Shown: positions 9,174-19,311, counted from the first letter of the stretch. The stretch is 64,000 nt of DNA from an uncultured Lachnospiraceae bacterium (GCA_946182825.1 CAMGZH010000015.1:1-64000); one strand, 5' to 3'. Notes: generated by a model from the letters alone, not told the origin. Made by a program: numbers and translations.

Positions 9174-10490
9174 ATGAATTACAATGAAATACCCAGATTT
9201 GCGACTGCTTTTGCGCAGTGGGCTGCCGTTGTTGGATGGCTGCACTGTCTTGGCTTTCGCAAGGGGAATAAAATAAGGTCTGTCGGATGGGCTGCAGCTT
9301 TTCTGATCATACAAACCGTGTTCCTTGAAGCAACCCAAAATGTCCCATTGATTTTTTGGGCACCATGTATGGCCTTTTCCATCTTTCTGATGTATCTGTT
9401 TTTGACGCTGGAGTCGGAAAGCAACACGATCACGGTGGTGTATAGTACAAGTCTGGCTTTCTTGACAGCGGAATTTACAGCATCTACAGCCTGGCTGATC
9501 AATGTCTATATGATGGCGGAGAAGGTTGGTGAACTGTGGTTGGGAATCGTATTGTTCCTTGTTGTTTCCAGCGCCCTTACGGTTGTGCTGGTAAAGGGTG
9601 AGAAGTCGTTTTTGACGGAAGACTATATGCAACAGATAACGCTACGGGAGACCTTTGGAATATTGTTTCTTGTTCTGACGGCTTTTGTTCTGAGTAACAT
9701 CAGTTTTGAAGTGTCCAATGCAGGCACGGTGGGACAGAGTTTGCGGCAACTTATTTTCCTTCTGCGTCCACTGGTGGATTTTTGCGGGCTGGCTGTTGTA
9801 TATGCGTATCAGAGCCGAATATCGGAATATATGGCGGCAAAGGAACGGGATGCAATGCAGACGGTTCTTCGGAGCCAGTACGACCAGTACCGATATTATC
9901 AGAACACCATGGAGATGGTTCATATCAAGTATCATGATCTGAAACATCAGATCACAGGGTTGCGGGCAGAAACCGACAACGAAAAACGAAAGGAATGGCT
10001 GGATCAGCTGGAGGAAGAGCTGGAGGAGAACCATCTGGTGGATCACACCGGTAACCAGGTCCTTGATACGATCCTTGGGGCGAAAATTTTCCAGGCACAG
10101 AGGATCCATGCCAGATTGACCTGTGTGGCAGATGGAAAACTGCTTGGATTTTTGCATGTTACAGATATATGTACGATTTTTGGAAATGCTCTGGATAATG
10201 CCCTGGAGGCTGTGGCGCTGATTGAGGATCAGGAAAAGAGAATGGTACAGGTCTCCGTAACAAAGCAGAAGCAGTTTGTGTCCATCATAGTGTCCAATTA
10301 CTGTGGTGATCAGAGACCGAAAATTGCAAAAAACGGATTATTTGTCACAACAAAGTCCGATCGGAAGAATCATGGATACGGGTTGAAAAGTATTCGATAT
10401 ACGGCGGAGAAATACGAGGGCAGCATGACGGTACAACAACCGAAGGACTGGTTTGAATTACATGTTTTGTTACCGCTTCCGGAGCAATAG
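9174..10490 (+). CDS. GHKL-family sensor histidine kinase (AgrC/VirS type)
   Basis: Membrane sensor kinase of 438 residues with about six transmembrane helices in the first 210 residues, a coiled-coil linker, the phospho-acceptor region KYHDLKHQITGL (near 260), and a GHKL ATPase domain. N box is FGNALDNALEAV and the G-box region is KNHGYGLKSIRYTAEKY. This architecture is that of AgrC-like receptors that sense peptides at the membrane. It is paired with the preceding LytTR regulator. The ligand and target genes cannot be told from the sequence. Confidence 0.9.
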   Translation: MNYNEIPRFATAFAQWAAVVGWLHCLGFRKGNKIRSVGWAAAFLIIQTVFLEATQNVPLIFWAPCMAFSIFLMYLFLTLESESNTITVVYSTSLAFLTAEFTASTAWLINVYMMAEKVGELWLGIVLFLVVSSALTVVLVKGEKSFLTEDYMQQITLRETFGILFLVLTAFVLSNISFEVSNAGTVGQSLRQLIFLLRPLVDFCGLAVVYAYQSRISEYMAAKERDAMQTVLRSQYDQYRYYQNTMEMVHIKYHDLKHQITGLRAETDNEKRKEWLDQLEEELEENHLVDHTGNQVLDTILGAKIFQAQRIHARLTCVADGKLLGFLHVTDICTIFGNALDNALEAVALIEDQEKRMVQVSVTKQKQFVSIIVSNYCGDQRPKIAKNGLFVTTKSDRKNHGYGLKSIRYTAEKYEGSMTVQQPKDWFELHVLLPLPEQ

Positions 10491-10500
10491 AATTGAGAGG

Positions 10501-10538
10501 ATCTTCATGAGGTTTGTTGCACTTCATGAAGATTTTTT
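10501..10538 (+). terminator. Intrinsic terminator after GHKL kinase gene
   Basis: ATCTTCATGA pairs with TCATGAAGAT around a 13-nt loop, followed by a T run. Confidence 0.88.
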
Positions 10539-10631
10539 GCATTTCATGCCAAAAACGTGTGCAGGAAAGCGATTGTGTTACAGTATCCTCACAAGGGCAG
10601 AGGGAAAGCCCGACAGAAAAGGAGGAGACAT

Positions 10632-13574
10632 ATGTTAAGTATTAACATGGATGACGTGATCAAAGTATTGACTGCAATGAAGAGTCAGTTGATTGCTATT
10701 GGTATTATTTTAGCCATAGGAATCATTGTGATGATCGCCGTCATGAAAATGAGGAAATCAAGAAAGCGTTTTATTCGCAGAACAACCGGGGTTGCAATGA
10801 TTGCAGGGGTTGTAATCGTTGCCAATCTGATTGCTACCGGTCCAATGAAGACGATGCTGGATCTTGTGACAGGAAGCGGAACCATCAATAAAGCAACATC
10901 CGCAGAGGCAAAGGAACTGGCAGAACATATCGGAGAAGAGGGAATTGCCTTATTAAAGAACGACAGCAATGCTCTTCCGATAAAAAAAGACAGCAAGCTC
11001 AATGTATTTGGCTGGGCATCAACAAAGCCGATCCTTGGTGGGGCAGGATCCGGAGCATTAAACGATGCATATCCTACAACTGATATTCTCACATCCTTAA
11101 AGGATGCAGGAATCAAGACAAATACAAAGCTTTCAAAGTTTTATACCGACTACAGGGATACGCGTCCGGAAGTAGGAATGTTTGCACAGGATTGGACACT
11201 TCCGGAGCCAAATGTTTCTGCGTATTCAGAAGATCTGATCACAGAGGCAAAAAGTTTTTCCGACACTGCAATGATCGTGATCAGTCGATCCGGTGGAGAG
11301 GGAGCCGATCTTCCGTCCGATATGTCTGACGTGATGTCCGGAAAAGTTGCCGGTGCAACCTATGATGATAAGGTAAATAAGGGAAATGACTGGGATGAAG
11401 GAGATCATTATCTTCAGCTGGATAACAGAGAAGAAGAGATGGTGGATCTTGTCTGCAAGAACTTTGAAAATGTAATTTTAGTATATAACGGAGCAAATGC
11501 ATTCCAGCTGGGATTTGTAAATGATTATCCACAGATCAAAAGCGTTTTATGGAGCGCCGGACAGGGACATGCAGGTATGGAGGCTCTTGGAAAAATCCTG
11601 ACAGGTGAGGTGAATCCTTCAGCCAGAACGATTGATACCTATGTATACGATTTAAAAAACACACCATGGTGGAATAATTTTGGAAATTTCAATTATACCA
11701 ACATGAAGGAGTTTGAGTATACAAGCAAGGGATTTACCGGTGTAGAGACTACTTCTGTACCGTCCTTTGTAGATTATGTGGAAGGTATCTATGTCGGCTA
11801 TAAATACTATGAGACAGCGGCAGAGGAGGGTGTGCTTGATTATGATAAAACCGTTCAGTATCCATTTGGATATGGATTATCCTACACAACCTTCCAGCAG
11901 AAGATGGGAGATCTTTCAGAAAAAGACGGCATCCTTTCTGTTGATGTGACGGTAACAAATACAGGTAGCGTAGCCGGAAAAGATGTTGTGGAACTGTATT
12001 ATGAGCCGCCATATACAAACGGAGGAATTGAAAAGGCAAGCAAGAATCTGATTCAGTTTGATAAGACAAAATTATTACAGCCGGGTGAGTCACAGACTCT
12101 TACCTTAAGTTTCCGGGTGCAGGATATGGCTTCCTATGACTATAAGGGAACCAAGAGCTACATACTGGATCAGGGAATCTATAAGATCAGTATTCAGAAG
12201 GATGCTCACAACGTGATCGATACCAGAACCTATCAGCTGGATCAAACGATCACATTTGACGGTGATAATAAGAGGACAACCGATCAGGTGACTGCAACCA
12301 ATCAGTTTGATTTTGCGGAAGGAGATATAACCTATCTTTCCAGAAAAGATCACTTTAAGAACTATAAGAAGGCAACTGCGGCACCAAAGAGTTTTGAGCT
12401 TAGTGACCGGGCAAAGAAAACCTTTAGAAACAATAGTAACTATCTGACAGAGAAAGCAACAGCAGAGGATGAAGACAGTAAGGCTGCAGCAGTTGAAACC
12501 GGAAAGAAGACGGATCTAAAACTGAAGGATCTCAGAGGTCTTGAAAAGGATGATCCAAAGTGGGATGAACTGTTGAATTCCATGAGCCTCGATGATATGA
12601 ATGCGCTGACATCGCTTGCGGGATATCAGACAAATTCTGTTAACTCCATCGAAAAGGTTCGGACCAATGACTGTGATGGACCGGCTTCTATCAATAACAA
12701 TTTTACAGGAGTTGGTTCTTTAGGATTCCCGGTAGGTGTCGTTATCGCGTCCACTTACAACAAGGAACTTGCACATGCCTTTGGAGACAGTATTGGAAAA
12801 ATGGCAAATGAGATGGATGTATCCGGCTGGTATGCTCCGGCAATGAACATTCACAGAACTGCATTTGCAGGACGAAATTTCGAGTACTACGCTGAGGATA
12901 GTATTCTTTCCGGCAGAATTGCAGCTGAAGCTGTTAAGGGCGCAGCAGAGAACGATGTATATGCTTATATCAAGCATTTTGCGTTAAATGATCAGGAAAC
13001 CAATCGATGCAGTATGCTTATGACCTGGGCAAATGAGCAGGCGATCCGTGAGATCTATCTGAAGCCTTTCGAGATCTCTGTAAAAGACGGTGGTGCAAAG
13101 GCAGTTATGAGTTCCTTTAACTATATTGGCAACCGTTGGGCCGGTGGATGTAAGGAACTGTTAAAGAATGTACTGCGCAACGAGTGGGGCTTCGATGGCT
13201 TTGTTGAGACCGATTACTTTGGTGTTTACGGATATATGAGTGCCGATCAGGCCATCCGTAATGGTACAGACGCAATGCTCGTAAATTACCCGACGGAGAC
13301 GAATGATTACCGCTTCCGTGATACAAACGGAGCAAAACAGGCACTGCGCGATTCAGCGAAGAACATTCTTTATGTTGTGGTAAACAGCCGCGCATATGAT
13401 CCGAAGAATCTTGATACAGGTATCGCACCTTGGAGGATCGCTATGTATATTCTGGATGCCGTTGTAGCAGTTCTGCTTGTCCTGCTTATGGTACGTGCCT
13501 TCCGTAAATTTCAGAAGGACCAGAGAAGTGAAACAGAAAAAATGAAGACAGAGAATATGTCCTGCGAATCATAA
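10632..13574 (+). CDS. Membrane-anchored GH3 glycosidase with circularly permuted domains
   Basis: Predicted beta-glucosidase/beta-xylosidase-like enzyme (GH3), 980 residues. Domain order is unusual: two N-terminal membrane segments (about 20-75), then the GH3 alpha/beta-sandwich domain (about 85-330, starting ELAEHIGEEGIALLKND), a fibronectin-III-like domain (about 420-540), then the GH3 TIM-barrel (about 630-915), and a final membrane helix (IAMYILDAVVAVLLVLLMV). The candidate nucleophile is Asp in GFVETDYF (near 861) and the acid/base Glu in SGGEGADLP (near 223). Both ends are hydrophobic, so the enzyme is tethered. ATG 10632 was chosen after GGAGGAGA; an in-frame GTG at 10557 has no ribosome site. 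Permuted GH3 enzymes are known from rumen clostridia. A normal-order GH3 gene follows at once. Confidence 0.9.
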   Translation: MLSINMDDVIKVLTAMKSQLIAIGIILAIGIIVMIAVMKMRKSRKRFIRRTTGVAMIAGVVIVANLIATGPMKTMLDLVTGSGTINKATSAEAKELAEHIGEEGIALLKNDSNALPIKKDSKLNVFGWASTKPILGGAGSGALNDAYPTTDILTSLKDAGIKTNTKLSKFYTDYRDTRPEVGMFAQDWTLPEPNVSAYSEDLITEAKSFSDTAMIVISRSGGEGADLPSDMSDVMSGKVAGATYDDKVNKGNDWDEGDHYLQLDNREEEMVDLVCKNFENVILVYNGANAFQLGFVNDYPQIKSVLWSAGQGHAGMEALGKILTGEVNPSARTIDTYVYDLKNTPWWNNFGNFNYTNMKEFEYTSKGFTGVETTSVPSFVDYVEGIYVGYKYYETAAEEGVLDYDKTVQYPFGYGLSYTTFQQKMGDLSEKDGILSVDVTVTNTGSVAGKDVVELYYEPPYTNGGIEKASKNLIQFDKTKLLQPGESQTLTLSFRVQDMASYDYKGTKSYILDQGIYKISIQKDAHNVIDTRTYQLDQTITFDGDNKRTTDQVTATNQFDFAEGDITYLSRKDHFKNYKKATAAPKSFELSDRAKKTFRNNSNYLTEKATAEDEDSKAAAVETGKKTDLKLKDLRGLEKDDPKWDELLNSMSLDDMNALTSLAGYQTNSVNSIEKVRTNDCDGPASINNNFTGVGSLGFPVGVVIASTYNKELAHAFGDSIGKMANEMDVSGWYAPAMNIHRTAFAGRNFEYYAEDSILSGRIAAEAVKGAAENDVYAYIKHFALNDQETNRCSMLMTWANEQAIREIYLKPFEISVKDGGAKAVMSSFNYIGNRWAGGCKELLKNVLRNEWGFDGFVETDYFGVYGYMSADQAIRNGTDAMLVNYPTETNDYRFRDTNGAKQALRDSAKNILYVVVNSRAYDPKNLDTGIAPWRIAMYILDAVVAVLLVLLMVRAFRKFQKDQRSETEKMKTENMSCES

Positions 13575-13585
13575 AGGGAATCCAT

Positions 13586-16015
13586 ATGAAACACGAAGAA
13601 TTAATCAAAACACTGACAATCGAAGAAAAAGCGGCGCTTCTCGGCGGAAAAAATGAATGGCAGTCCAGGGATATTCCCGGGAAAGAGATTCCATCCATTT
13701 TTATGTCGGACGGTCCCTCCGGTCTGCGTAAGCAGGCCGGAGCCGGGGATCACCTTGGATTGAATGCATCGGTACCGGCGACTTGTTTTCCGTCAGCAGC
13801 CACCATTGCAAACAGTTGGGATGAAGATCTTGCGGAGAAAATGGGGCAGGCCCTTGGAGCAGAAGCGGCAGTGGAGGATGTGAATGTTCTTCTTGGCCCC
13901 GGAATGAATATTAAAAGGAATCCACTTTGTGGAAGAAATTTTGAATATTTTTCTGAGGATCCGTATCTGTCAGGTAAACTGGCAGCGGCCGTAATTCGGG
14001 GAATACAGACAAAGGGCTGTGGTGCATGTGTGAAACATTTTGCAGTGAACAGTCAGGAAAGCCGTCGAATGGCAATGGATTCCATTGTGGACGAGAGAAC
14101 GCTTCGTGAAATTTATCTGACCGGATTTGAAATTGCGGTAAAAGAGGGAAAGCCAAAAGCCATTATGTCCTCTTACAATCAGGTGAATGGTGAATATGCA
14201 AATGAAAATTCGCATCTTCTCAAGGACATTTTAAGAACGGAGTGGGGCTTTGACGGTGCTGTGATCACAGACTGGGGCGGAAGTAATGATCATGCCTTGG
14301 GAGTGAAGAATGGATCGACGCTGGAGATGCCGGCGCCGGGACTTTCTTCTGCAAGGGAATTACTTCGTGCGGTGAAAAACGGCAAGATCAGCCAAAAAGA
14401 TCTGGATGAACGAGTGGATGAACTTCTTACGTTGATCGATCGTACCGGAAATATGACAAAAGGCATTGATCCAAAAGAACTTTTAAAAGAACACTATGAA
14501 ATCGCCAGACAGGCTGCGTCGGAATCCATGGTTCTGTTAAAAAATGAGGAGGAGATCCTTCCGATCGAAAAGGGGACGACCGTTGCAGTCATCGGTGATT
14601 TTGCCTTCGATCCAAGGTACCAGGGAGCCGGTTCTTCTCTCGTTAACTGCGCAGAGCTTTCAACGATAAAGGATGCGCTTTCGCAGGATACATATGGATG
14701 GCAGATCGTAGGATTTTCAAGGGGCTATGACCGTAAGGGAAAGGAAAATGAAACGCTGGCCAATGAGGCGGCCGTGCTTGCCGAGAAAGCAGATATTGTT
14801 TTGTACTGTTTTGGATTGAATGAAGAAAGTGAATCAGAAGGTTTGGATCGTCGCCATATTGAAATTCCACAGAATCAGATTTCCCTGGCGAAGAGACTTT
14901 CAGAAATTAATCCAAATCTTGTGGGAGTGATCAGTGCCGGCTCTGTTATTGCGATGCCTTGGGAAGGCATGTTTAAAGCGTTACTTCATACAGGACTATC
15001 TGGAGAGGCCGGTGCAAAGGCAACGCTGGATGTTTTATCCGGAGTGGTGAATCCATCCGGTAAACTGAGTGAAACGTATCCCCTAAGCTATGACCAGACG
15101 CCCTCTGCTCCGTATTATCCGGCAAAACAAAGGAACAGTGAATACCGGGAAGGAGTATATGTGGGTTACCGGTATTTTGAGACGGTGCAAAAGCCGGTCC
15201 GTTTCCCCTTTGGTTACGGATTGTCTTACACGCGTTTTGAATATTCCAACTTACGTGTTACAAAAAACGGCATAAGTGTAGATGTAAAGAATACAGGGGA
15301 GCGAAGCGGAGCGGAAATTGTTCAGCTGTATATCAGTCTTCCGGGAGCCCGTGTGTTCCGGCCGGAACTTGAACTGAAAGGTTTCAAAAAAGTGTTCCTT
15401 CAGCCGGGAGAACAGGCATGTGTGACCATTCCGTTTGATGATAAGACCTTTCGTTATTACAATATTACAACATGTCGTTGGGAAGTAGAAGGTGGAGACT
15501 ATTCTGTCAAAGTTGGAGGAAGCTGCCGGGATATCCGCCTGGAAGAGTCGATCCATATGGAAGGAACGACGGAGGAATGTCCTTATACGAAAGAAGCGTT
15601 GCCACATTATTTTAGTGGGGATATTACAGCCGTACCTTTGACGGAGTTTGAAACGCTATATGGAAAAGAGATTCCGGACGGAAGCTGGAAGGGTGATCTG
15701 ACCATGAACGATGCCCTTTGTCAGATGCAGTATGCAAAAAGTCCTCTGTGTCGCTGGATCTTCCGAAGAATGGATCGCGCAGTAAAAAAGTCAGAGGAGA
15801 GTGGTATTCCGAATCTGAATGTTTTATTTCAGTACAATATGCCTTTCCGTGCAATTGCAAAGATGACAGGAGGCATGGTGAATATGACCATGGTAAGAGG
15901 TCTTTGTGATATAGCAAACCTGCATCCGCTTCGGGGAATAGGGAAACTGCTGGGTGGCCTGATTGGCAATCTCTGTGCGAATGCGGTATATAGCAGAAAG
16001 CTAAAGAGAAAGTAG
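13586..16015 (+). CDS. GH3 beta-glucosidase, conventional domain order
   Basis: Probable cytoplasmic beta-glucosidase of 809 residues (GH3); no signal peptide. Order is TIM barrel (about 1-285; GPGMNIKRNPLCGRNFEYFSEDP, KHFAVNSQE), alpha/beta sandwich (about 300-500) and FnIII-like domain (about 560-630; FGYGLSYTRFEYSN). The nucleophile should be Asp 229 in GAVITDWGG and the acid/base Glu 418 in ESEGLDRR. A C-terminal extension of about 150 residues after the FnIII domain contains no motif I recognise. It starts 11 nt after the permuted GH3 gene, so the two are probably co-expressed and act on the same glycan outside and inside the cell. Confidence 0.93.
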   Translation: MKHEELIKTLTIEEKAALLGGKNEWQSRDIPGKEIPSIFMSDGPSGLRKQAGAGDHLGLNASVPATCFPSAATIANSWDEDLAEKMGQALGAEAAVEDVNVLLGPGMNIKRNPLCGRNFEYFSEDPYLSGKLAAAVIRGIQTKGCGACVKHFAVNSQESRRMAMDSIVDERTLREIYLTGFEIAVKEGKPKAIMSSYNQVNGEYANENSHLLKDILRTEWGFDGAVITDWGGSNDHALGVKNGSTLEMPAPGLSSARELLRAVKNGKISQKDLDERVDELLTLIDRTGNMTKGIDPKELLKEHYEIARQAASESMVLLKNEEEILPIEKGTTVAVIGDFAFDPRYQGAGSSLVNCAELSTIKDALSQDTYGWQIVGFSRGYDRKGKENETLANEAAVLAEKADIVLYCFGLNEESESEGLDRRHIEIPQNQISLAKRLSEINPNLVGVISAGSVIAMPWEGMFKALLHTGLSGEAGAKATLDVLSGVVNPSGKLSETYPLSYDQTPSAPYYPAKQRNSEYREGVYVGYRYFETVQKPVRFPFGYGLSYTRFEYSNLRVTKNGISVDVKNTGERSGAEIVQLYISLPGARVFRPELELKGFKKVFLQPGEQACVTIPFDDKTFRYYNITTCRWEVEGGDYSVKVGGSCRDIRLEESIHMEGTTEECPYTKEALPHYFSGDITAVPLTEFETLYGKEIPDGSWKGDLTMNDALCQMQYAKSPLCRWIFRRMDRAVKKSEESGIPNLNVLFQYNMPFRAIAKMTGGMVNMTMVRGLCDIANLHPLRGIGKLLGGLIGNLCANAVYSRKLKRK

Positions 16016-16025
16016 GTTATAGACT

Positions 16026-16529
16026 ATGGTTACAAAAATAAAAGAGTTTACAGGTAAGCATCCGGATATCTGGCAGTTTATCCTGTTCAATATTCTTTCC
16101 AATTGTGCTACCATCACAAATTTTGTCGTAATGTGGGTATGCACAGGATGGATCTTTAAAAGTTTTAGTACTACGCCGTTTAAGTTTTGGGTATTTGATT
16201 ACAGCCATCCGGCATCTGACCTGGGATTATGCGGTTTCATCAGCTTTCTTCTAGCCAATGCATTGGCACAGACTGTAAATTTCTTTGTACAGAAGAATCT
16301 GGTGTTTAAGAGCAATGAGGATTTTACACGGGCGGTACCTAAATTTATTTTACTGGCAGTTATTTGTGTGCTGATTCCTTTAATATTAACACCATATAGT
16401 TCTGCTTTATTCCGTTCGCTCGGACTTGCACGTGGCATCGTACCGACTGCGGCAAATATTGTAAATATTCTGCTTCAGGTCGTACTGAGCTTCCCGCTGT
16501 TGAAATTCTGGATCATGCCGGAAAAGTAG
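16026..16529 (+). CDS. GtrA-like membrane protein
   Basis: Small (167 residues) polytopic protein with about four hydrophobic segments, matching the GtrA/DPMS-associated family: QFILFNILSNCATITNFVVMW near the start and ANALAQTVNFFVQKNLVFKS in the middle, the second being the family's most conserved stretch. GtrA-like proteins are thought to flip or help transfer polyprenyl-linked sugars for cell-surface glycans. It follows the GH3 gene by 10 nt, which hints at surface-glycan work, but the ribosome site is weak. Function beyond family is uncertain. Confidence 0.8.
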   Translation: MVTKIKEFTGKHPDIWQFILFNILSNCATITNFVVMWVCTGWIFKSFSTTPFKFWVFDYSHPASDLGLCGFISFLLANALAQTVNFFVQKNLVFKSNEDFTRAVPKFILLAVICVLIPLILTPYSSALFRSLGLARGIVPTAANIVNILLQVVLSFPLLKFWIMPEK

Positions 16530-16630
16530 TTTTTTATTCCGTCGGGGTTTTCTAAGGCTGGAATCTTTTCGAAATAATTGTTAAGATGGATGCGGACGCT
16601 ATAGAAACGCTGCTGGAAAGGAAGACCACA

Positions 16631-17929
16631 TTGAGATATTTAGAAGTAAAAGATGGAAGATTATTTTTTGATGGTTGTGATACGATAGAACTGGCAAAGG
16701 AATACGGCACCCCGGTCTATGTTATGTCATACTCTGAGATCATGGGGCGTTTGAACGAATTAAAGGAACAGTTCACAGACAAGTATCCAAAGGCAAGGGT
16801 TGCCTATGCGTCAAAGGCTTTTTGTACCACAGGAATGTATGAGATCCTGAAAAAGGCAGGAGCCTGCATTGATGTTGTGTCAGGTGGCGAGATCTATGCG
16901 GCAGAGAAGGCAGGTTTTCCTGCGGAACGGGTAGAATTTAACGGCAATAACAAACTGCCGGAGGAGATCGACCAGGCGGTCCGTTATGGTGTCGGACGTA
17001 TTATTCTGGATGGATTGCAGGAGATCCCGTTGATCGAGGCAGCCTGCGCGAAGTACCAGAAGAAGATGAACATTATGATCCGTATCACGCCGGGGGTGGC
17101 GGCAAGCACCCACGATTACATCGTAACCGGTAAGAAGGATTCCAAGTTTGGAATTCCACTGGATGAGGATATTTTCCTTCCGATCGTCAAGCAGGTGCTG
17201 GATTCGGAATATCTTGATTTTACAGGTCTTCATATGCATATCGGTTCTCAGCTCTTTGAGAATGACGCCTATCTTGAGGCTCTTAATGTCCTGATGGACT
17301 GGGCGGCAAGGATCAGGCAGGAGTTTAACGCCGATGTAAAAGAAGTGAATTTTGGCGGTGGATATGGTGCAACCTATATTGACGAGCCGAGAAAGCCATA
17401 CAGCTTTTTCATGGATCCGATGATGGAGCTTCTGAAGAAGCGTTCCGAGGAGATCGGTATGGAATGTCCGGCGGCTGTTATCGAGCCGGGACGTTCGATT
17501 GTGGCAGAGGCGGGAATCACCCTCTACACCGTGGGACAGATCAAGGAGATCCCGGGGATCCGCAAGTATGTATCCGTGGATGGCGGAATGGGCGATAACA
17601 TTCGTGTTGCACTGTATCAGGCGGATTACAAGGGTGTTGTTGCGAATAAAGCGGAGGAGCAGACAGATGCGACGGTTTCCCTTTGCGGTAAGTACTGTGA
17701 ATCCGGGGACATCCTTATTCCGGAGATGAAGGTGCCTTCTTCTATTGCACAGGGCGATATCATTGCTCTTCTGTCTACCGGTGCCTATGGTTTTTCCATG
17801 GCTTCCAACTACAACAACAACCCGATTCCGGGCGTGGTGCTGGTCAAAGAGGGGAAGAGCGCATGGATGGTAAAGCCACAGAGCTACGAACAGATCATTG
17901 CCAATCATGTGATTCCGGATTTTATCTAA
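16631..17929 (+). CDS. lysA: Diaminopimelate decarboxylase
   Basis: PLP-dependent decarboxylase converting meso-diaminopimelate to L-lysine, the last step of lysine synthesis. Fold type III motifs are intact: PLP lysine in YASKAF (near residue 62), HMHIGSQ, the glycine loop NFGGGYGATY, EPGRSIVAEAG, and CGKYCESGD with GAYGFSMASNYN near the C terminus. A TTG start at 16631 is preferred because AAGGA lies 8 nt upstream and it gives the usual short N terminus; an in-frame ATG at 16586 lacks a ribosome site. The gap 16530-16585 shows nothing certain. The gene ends in a strong terminator and appears to be a single transcription unit. Confidence 0.92.
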   Translation: MRYLEVKDGRLFFDGCDTIELAKEYGTPVYVMSYSEIMGRLNELKEQFTDKYPKARVAYASKAFCTTGMYEILKKAGACIDVVSGGEIYAAEKAGFPAERVEFNGNNKLPEEIDQAVRYGVGRIILDGLQEIPLIEAACAKYQKKMNIMIRITPGVAASTHDYIVTGKKDSKFGIPLDEDIFLPIVKQVLDSEYLDFTGLHMHIGSQLFENDAYLEALNVLMDWAARIRQEFNADVKEVNFGGGYGATYIDEPRKPYSFFMDPMMELLKKRSEEIGMECPAAVIEPGRSIVAEAGITLYTVGQIKEIPGIRKYVSVDGGMGDNIRVALYQADYKGVVANKAEEQTDATVSLCGKYCESGDILIPEMKVPSSIAQGDIIALLSTGAYGFSMASNYNNNPIPGVVLVKEGKSAWMVKPQSYEQIIANHVIPDFI

Positions 17930-17932
17930 ACA

Positions 17933-17980
17933 AACAGGGCTGTGAAACCATTTGGTTTCACAGCCCTGTTATTATTTTTG
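17933..17980. terminator. Intrinsic terminator, probably bidirectional
   Basis: AACAGGGCTGTGAAACCA pairs perfectly with TGGTTTCACAGCCCTGTT around a one- to three-base loop, followed by a T-rich run on the plus side. It lies between convergent units (lysA and the metal group), so it probably ends transcription from both sides. Confidence 0.93.
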
Positions 17981-18038
17981 CTTATATCCGGTACAGATGG
18001 TCAACACGAAACAGATCAGGGTAGCCCATGCAAAAAAT

Positions 18039-19311
18039 TTATGATACTTCATTTAGGGAATCCTCCTTCTTTTCTCTTTTCAGGTTGGTCATGCTATGAA
18101 GTCCCAGGGCAATGGTGGAACCATTGTGCAGGGTAGCACTGGTAGCCGGTGCAATTATGCCAAAAAGCCCCAGAACGATCAAACCGAAATTAAATCCTAC
18201 GACAAACCGGTAATTAAAATGAATCCTCTTCATAAGAAGTTTGCTAAGTTCTTTTAATGTGACAAGCTTGTACAGATCGTCCTCGGAAATCACAGCGTCC
18301 GCAATCTGACGAGCAATCTGTGCGCCCTCGCTGATGGCAATACCACAGTCTGCCTCTGAGAGAGCAGGAGAATCATTGATACCGTCACCGATCATAACAA
18401 CGGTATGCCCCTTTGCTTTTTCCTTTTGCACAAAGCCGGCTTTCTCCTCCGGAAGGACTTCCGCGTAGAAATCATCAACGCCAACCTGTCGGGCCACATT
18501 TTGCGCGGTGTGCTTGGAATCGCCGGTCATCATAACAATGTTGTTGAAACCTGCCAGTCGAAGCTTGGCGATGACGTCAGCGGCTTCGGGACGAAGAGGA
18601 TCTTCAAGACAGACCACGGCGGGCGGCCTGATTCACAAGGGCTGCTCCTGAGATGACCGTTCCGTCAAAAGGAATCATACTTCCCACGCGAACAGAGATC
18701 TGATCGCCGGGAACGATCTGATGAATCGGTACCTGTCGTTCGGTTCCGTCCTTATATACCCAGACGCTGTCGGATTTCAATGCCATGCTTCTTGCAAGAT
18801 CATCGACGGATTTTTTATGGGTCCATTCCTCCAGCAAATCTCCGATTCCCAAAAGGAACATGACAGAAGAGGCTGTCTCGTGATCCCCCGACAGTAATGA
18901 AACAGAAATGGCGGTTGCATCCAGCACCGGAACTTCCAGCTTCCTTCGCTTAAAGAGGCAGACCAGTCCATCATAGATGAACCGGGTCGCCATAAGGCAG
19001 GCCTTGACTTTGCGAATGGGAGAAGGAAGCAAAAACCGGCATCCGTAATGAAGGATGACCTTCTGGATCAGTTTCTCTTTATATGACGCCATCAGTTCAC
19101 GGTTGGTATTTTCCGGGACCAGAGCCTTTACCTGATCGGAGTTTGGATCATACTGACAGATCTGGTCAAGCAACGCTTCCCGGTCGCCTTCATAAACGAC
19201 AACAGCATCTCCGCTTCTCTCATAGATGGTAGCTTTTTGTACTCCATCAAGAGAAAGCAGATAGTATTGTAAACTATCTGCCTCATCATAGGAAAAATGT
19301 CGTTTCTTCAT
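18039..19311 (-). pseudogene. Heavy-metal P-type ATPase with internal deletion and frameshift
   Basis: Two minus-strand reading frames form the two ends of one P1B-type metal ATPase. 18604-19311 encodes the N-terminal HMA-like region, membrane segments and the start of the actuator domain (IVPGDQISVRVGSMIPFDG, ending ALVNQA). 18039-18617 encodes the C-terminal P-domain half (VCLEDPLRPEA, MTGD, MIGDGINDSPALSEAD) and the last membrane helices. The middle is missing: the TGE actuator motif, the CPC-type membrane metal site, the DKTGT phosphorylation site and the nucleotide-binding domain, roughly 250-300 residues. The two parts are also out of frame. The second frame has no ribosome site. The product cannot be an active pump. 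It is the last gene of the minus-strand metal group. Confidence 0.88.

Noticed and set aside
16586..16630. ATG at 16586 as lysA start
   Set aside because: No ribosome site precedes it and it adds 15 residues not typical of LysA; TTG 16631 has AAGGA at 8-nt spacing. The choice is not certain.
16880..17908. 342-codon minus-strand frame
   Set aside because: Antisense shadow of lysA; no recognisable domain and no ribosome site.
17942..18136. 64-codon plus-strand frame after lysA
   Set aside because: It begins inside the terminator hairpin and runs antisense to the ATPase remnant.
18039..18617. Separate small gene encoding a haloacid-dehalogenase-like protein
   Set aside because: The sequence is the C-terminal half of a P-type ATPase including membrane helices, starts at a GTG with no ribosome site, and continues a broken upstream half.
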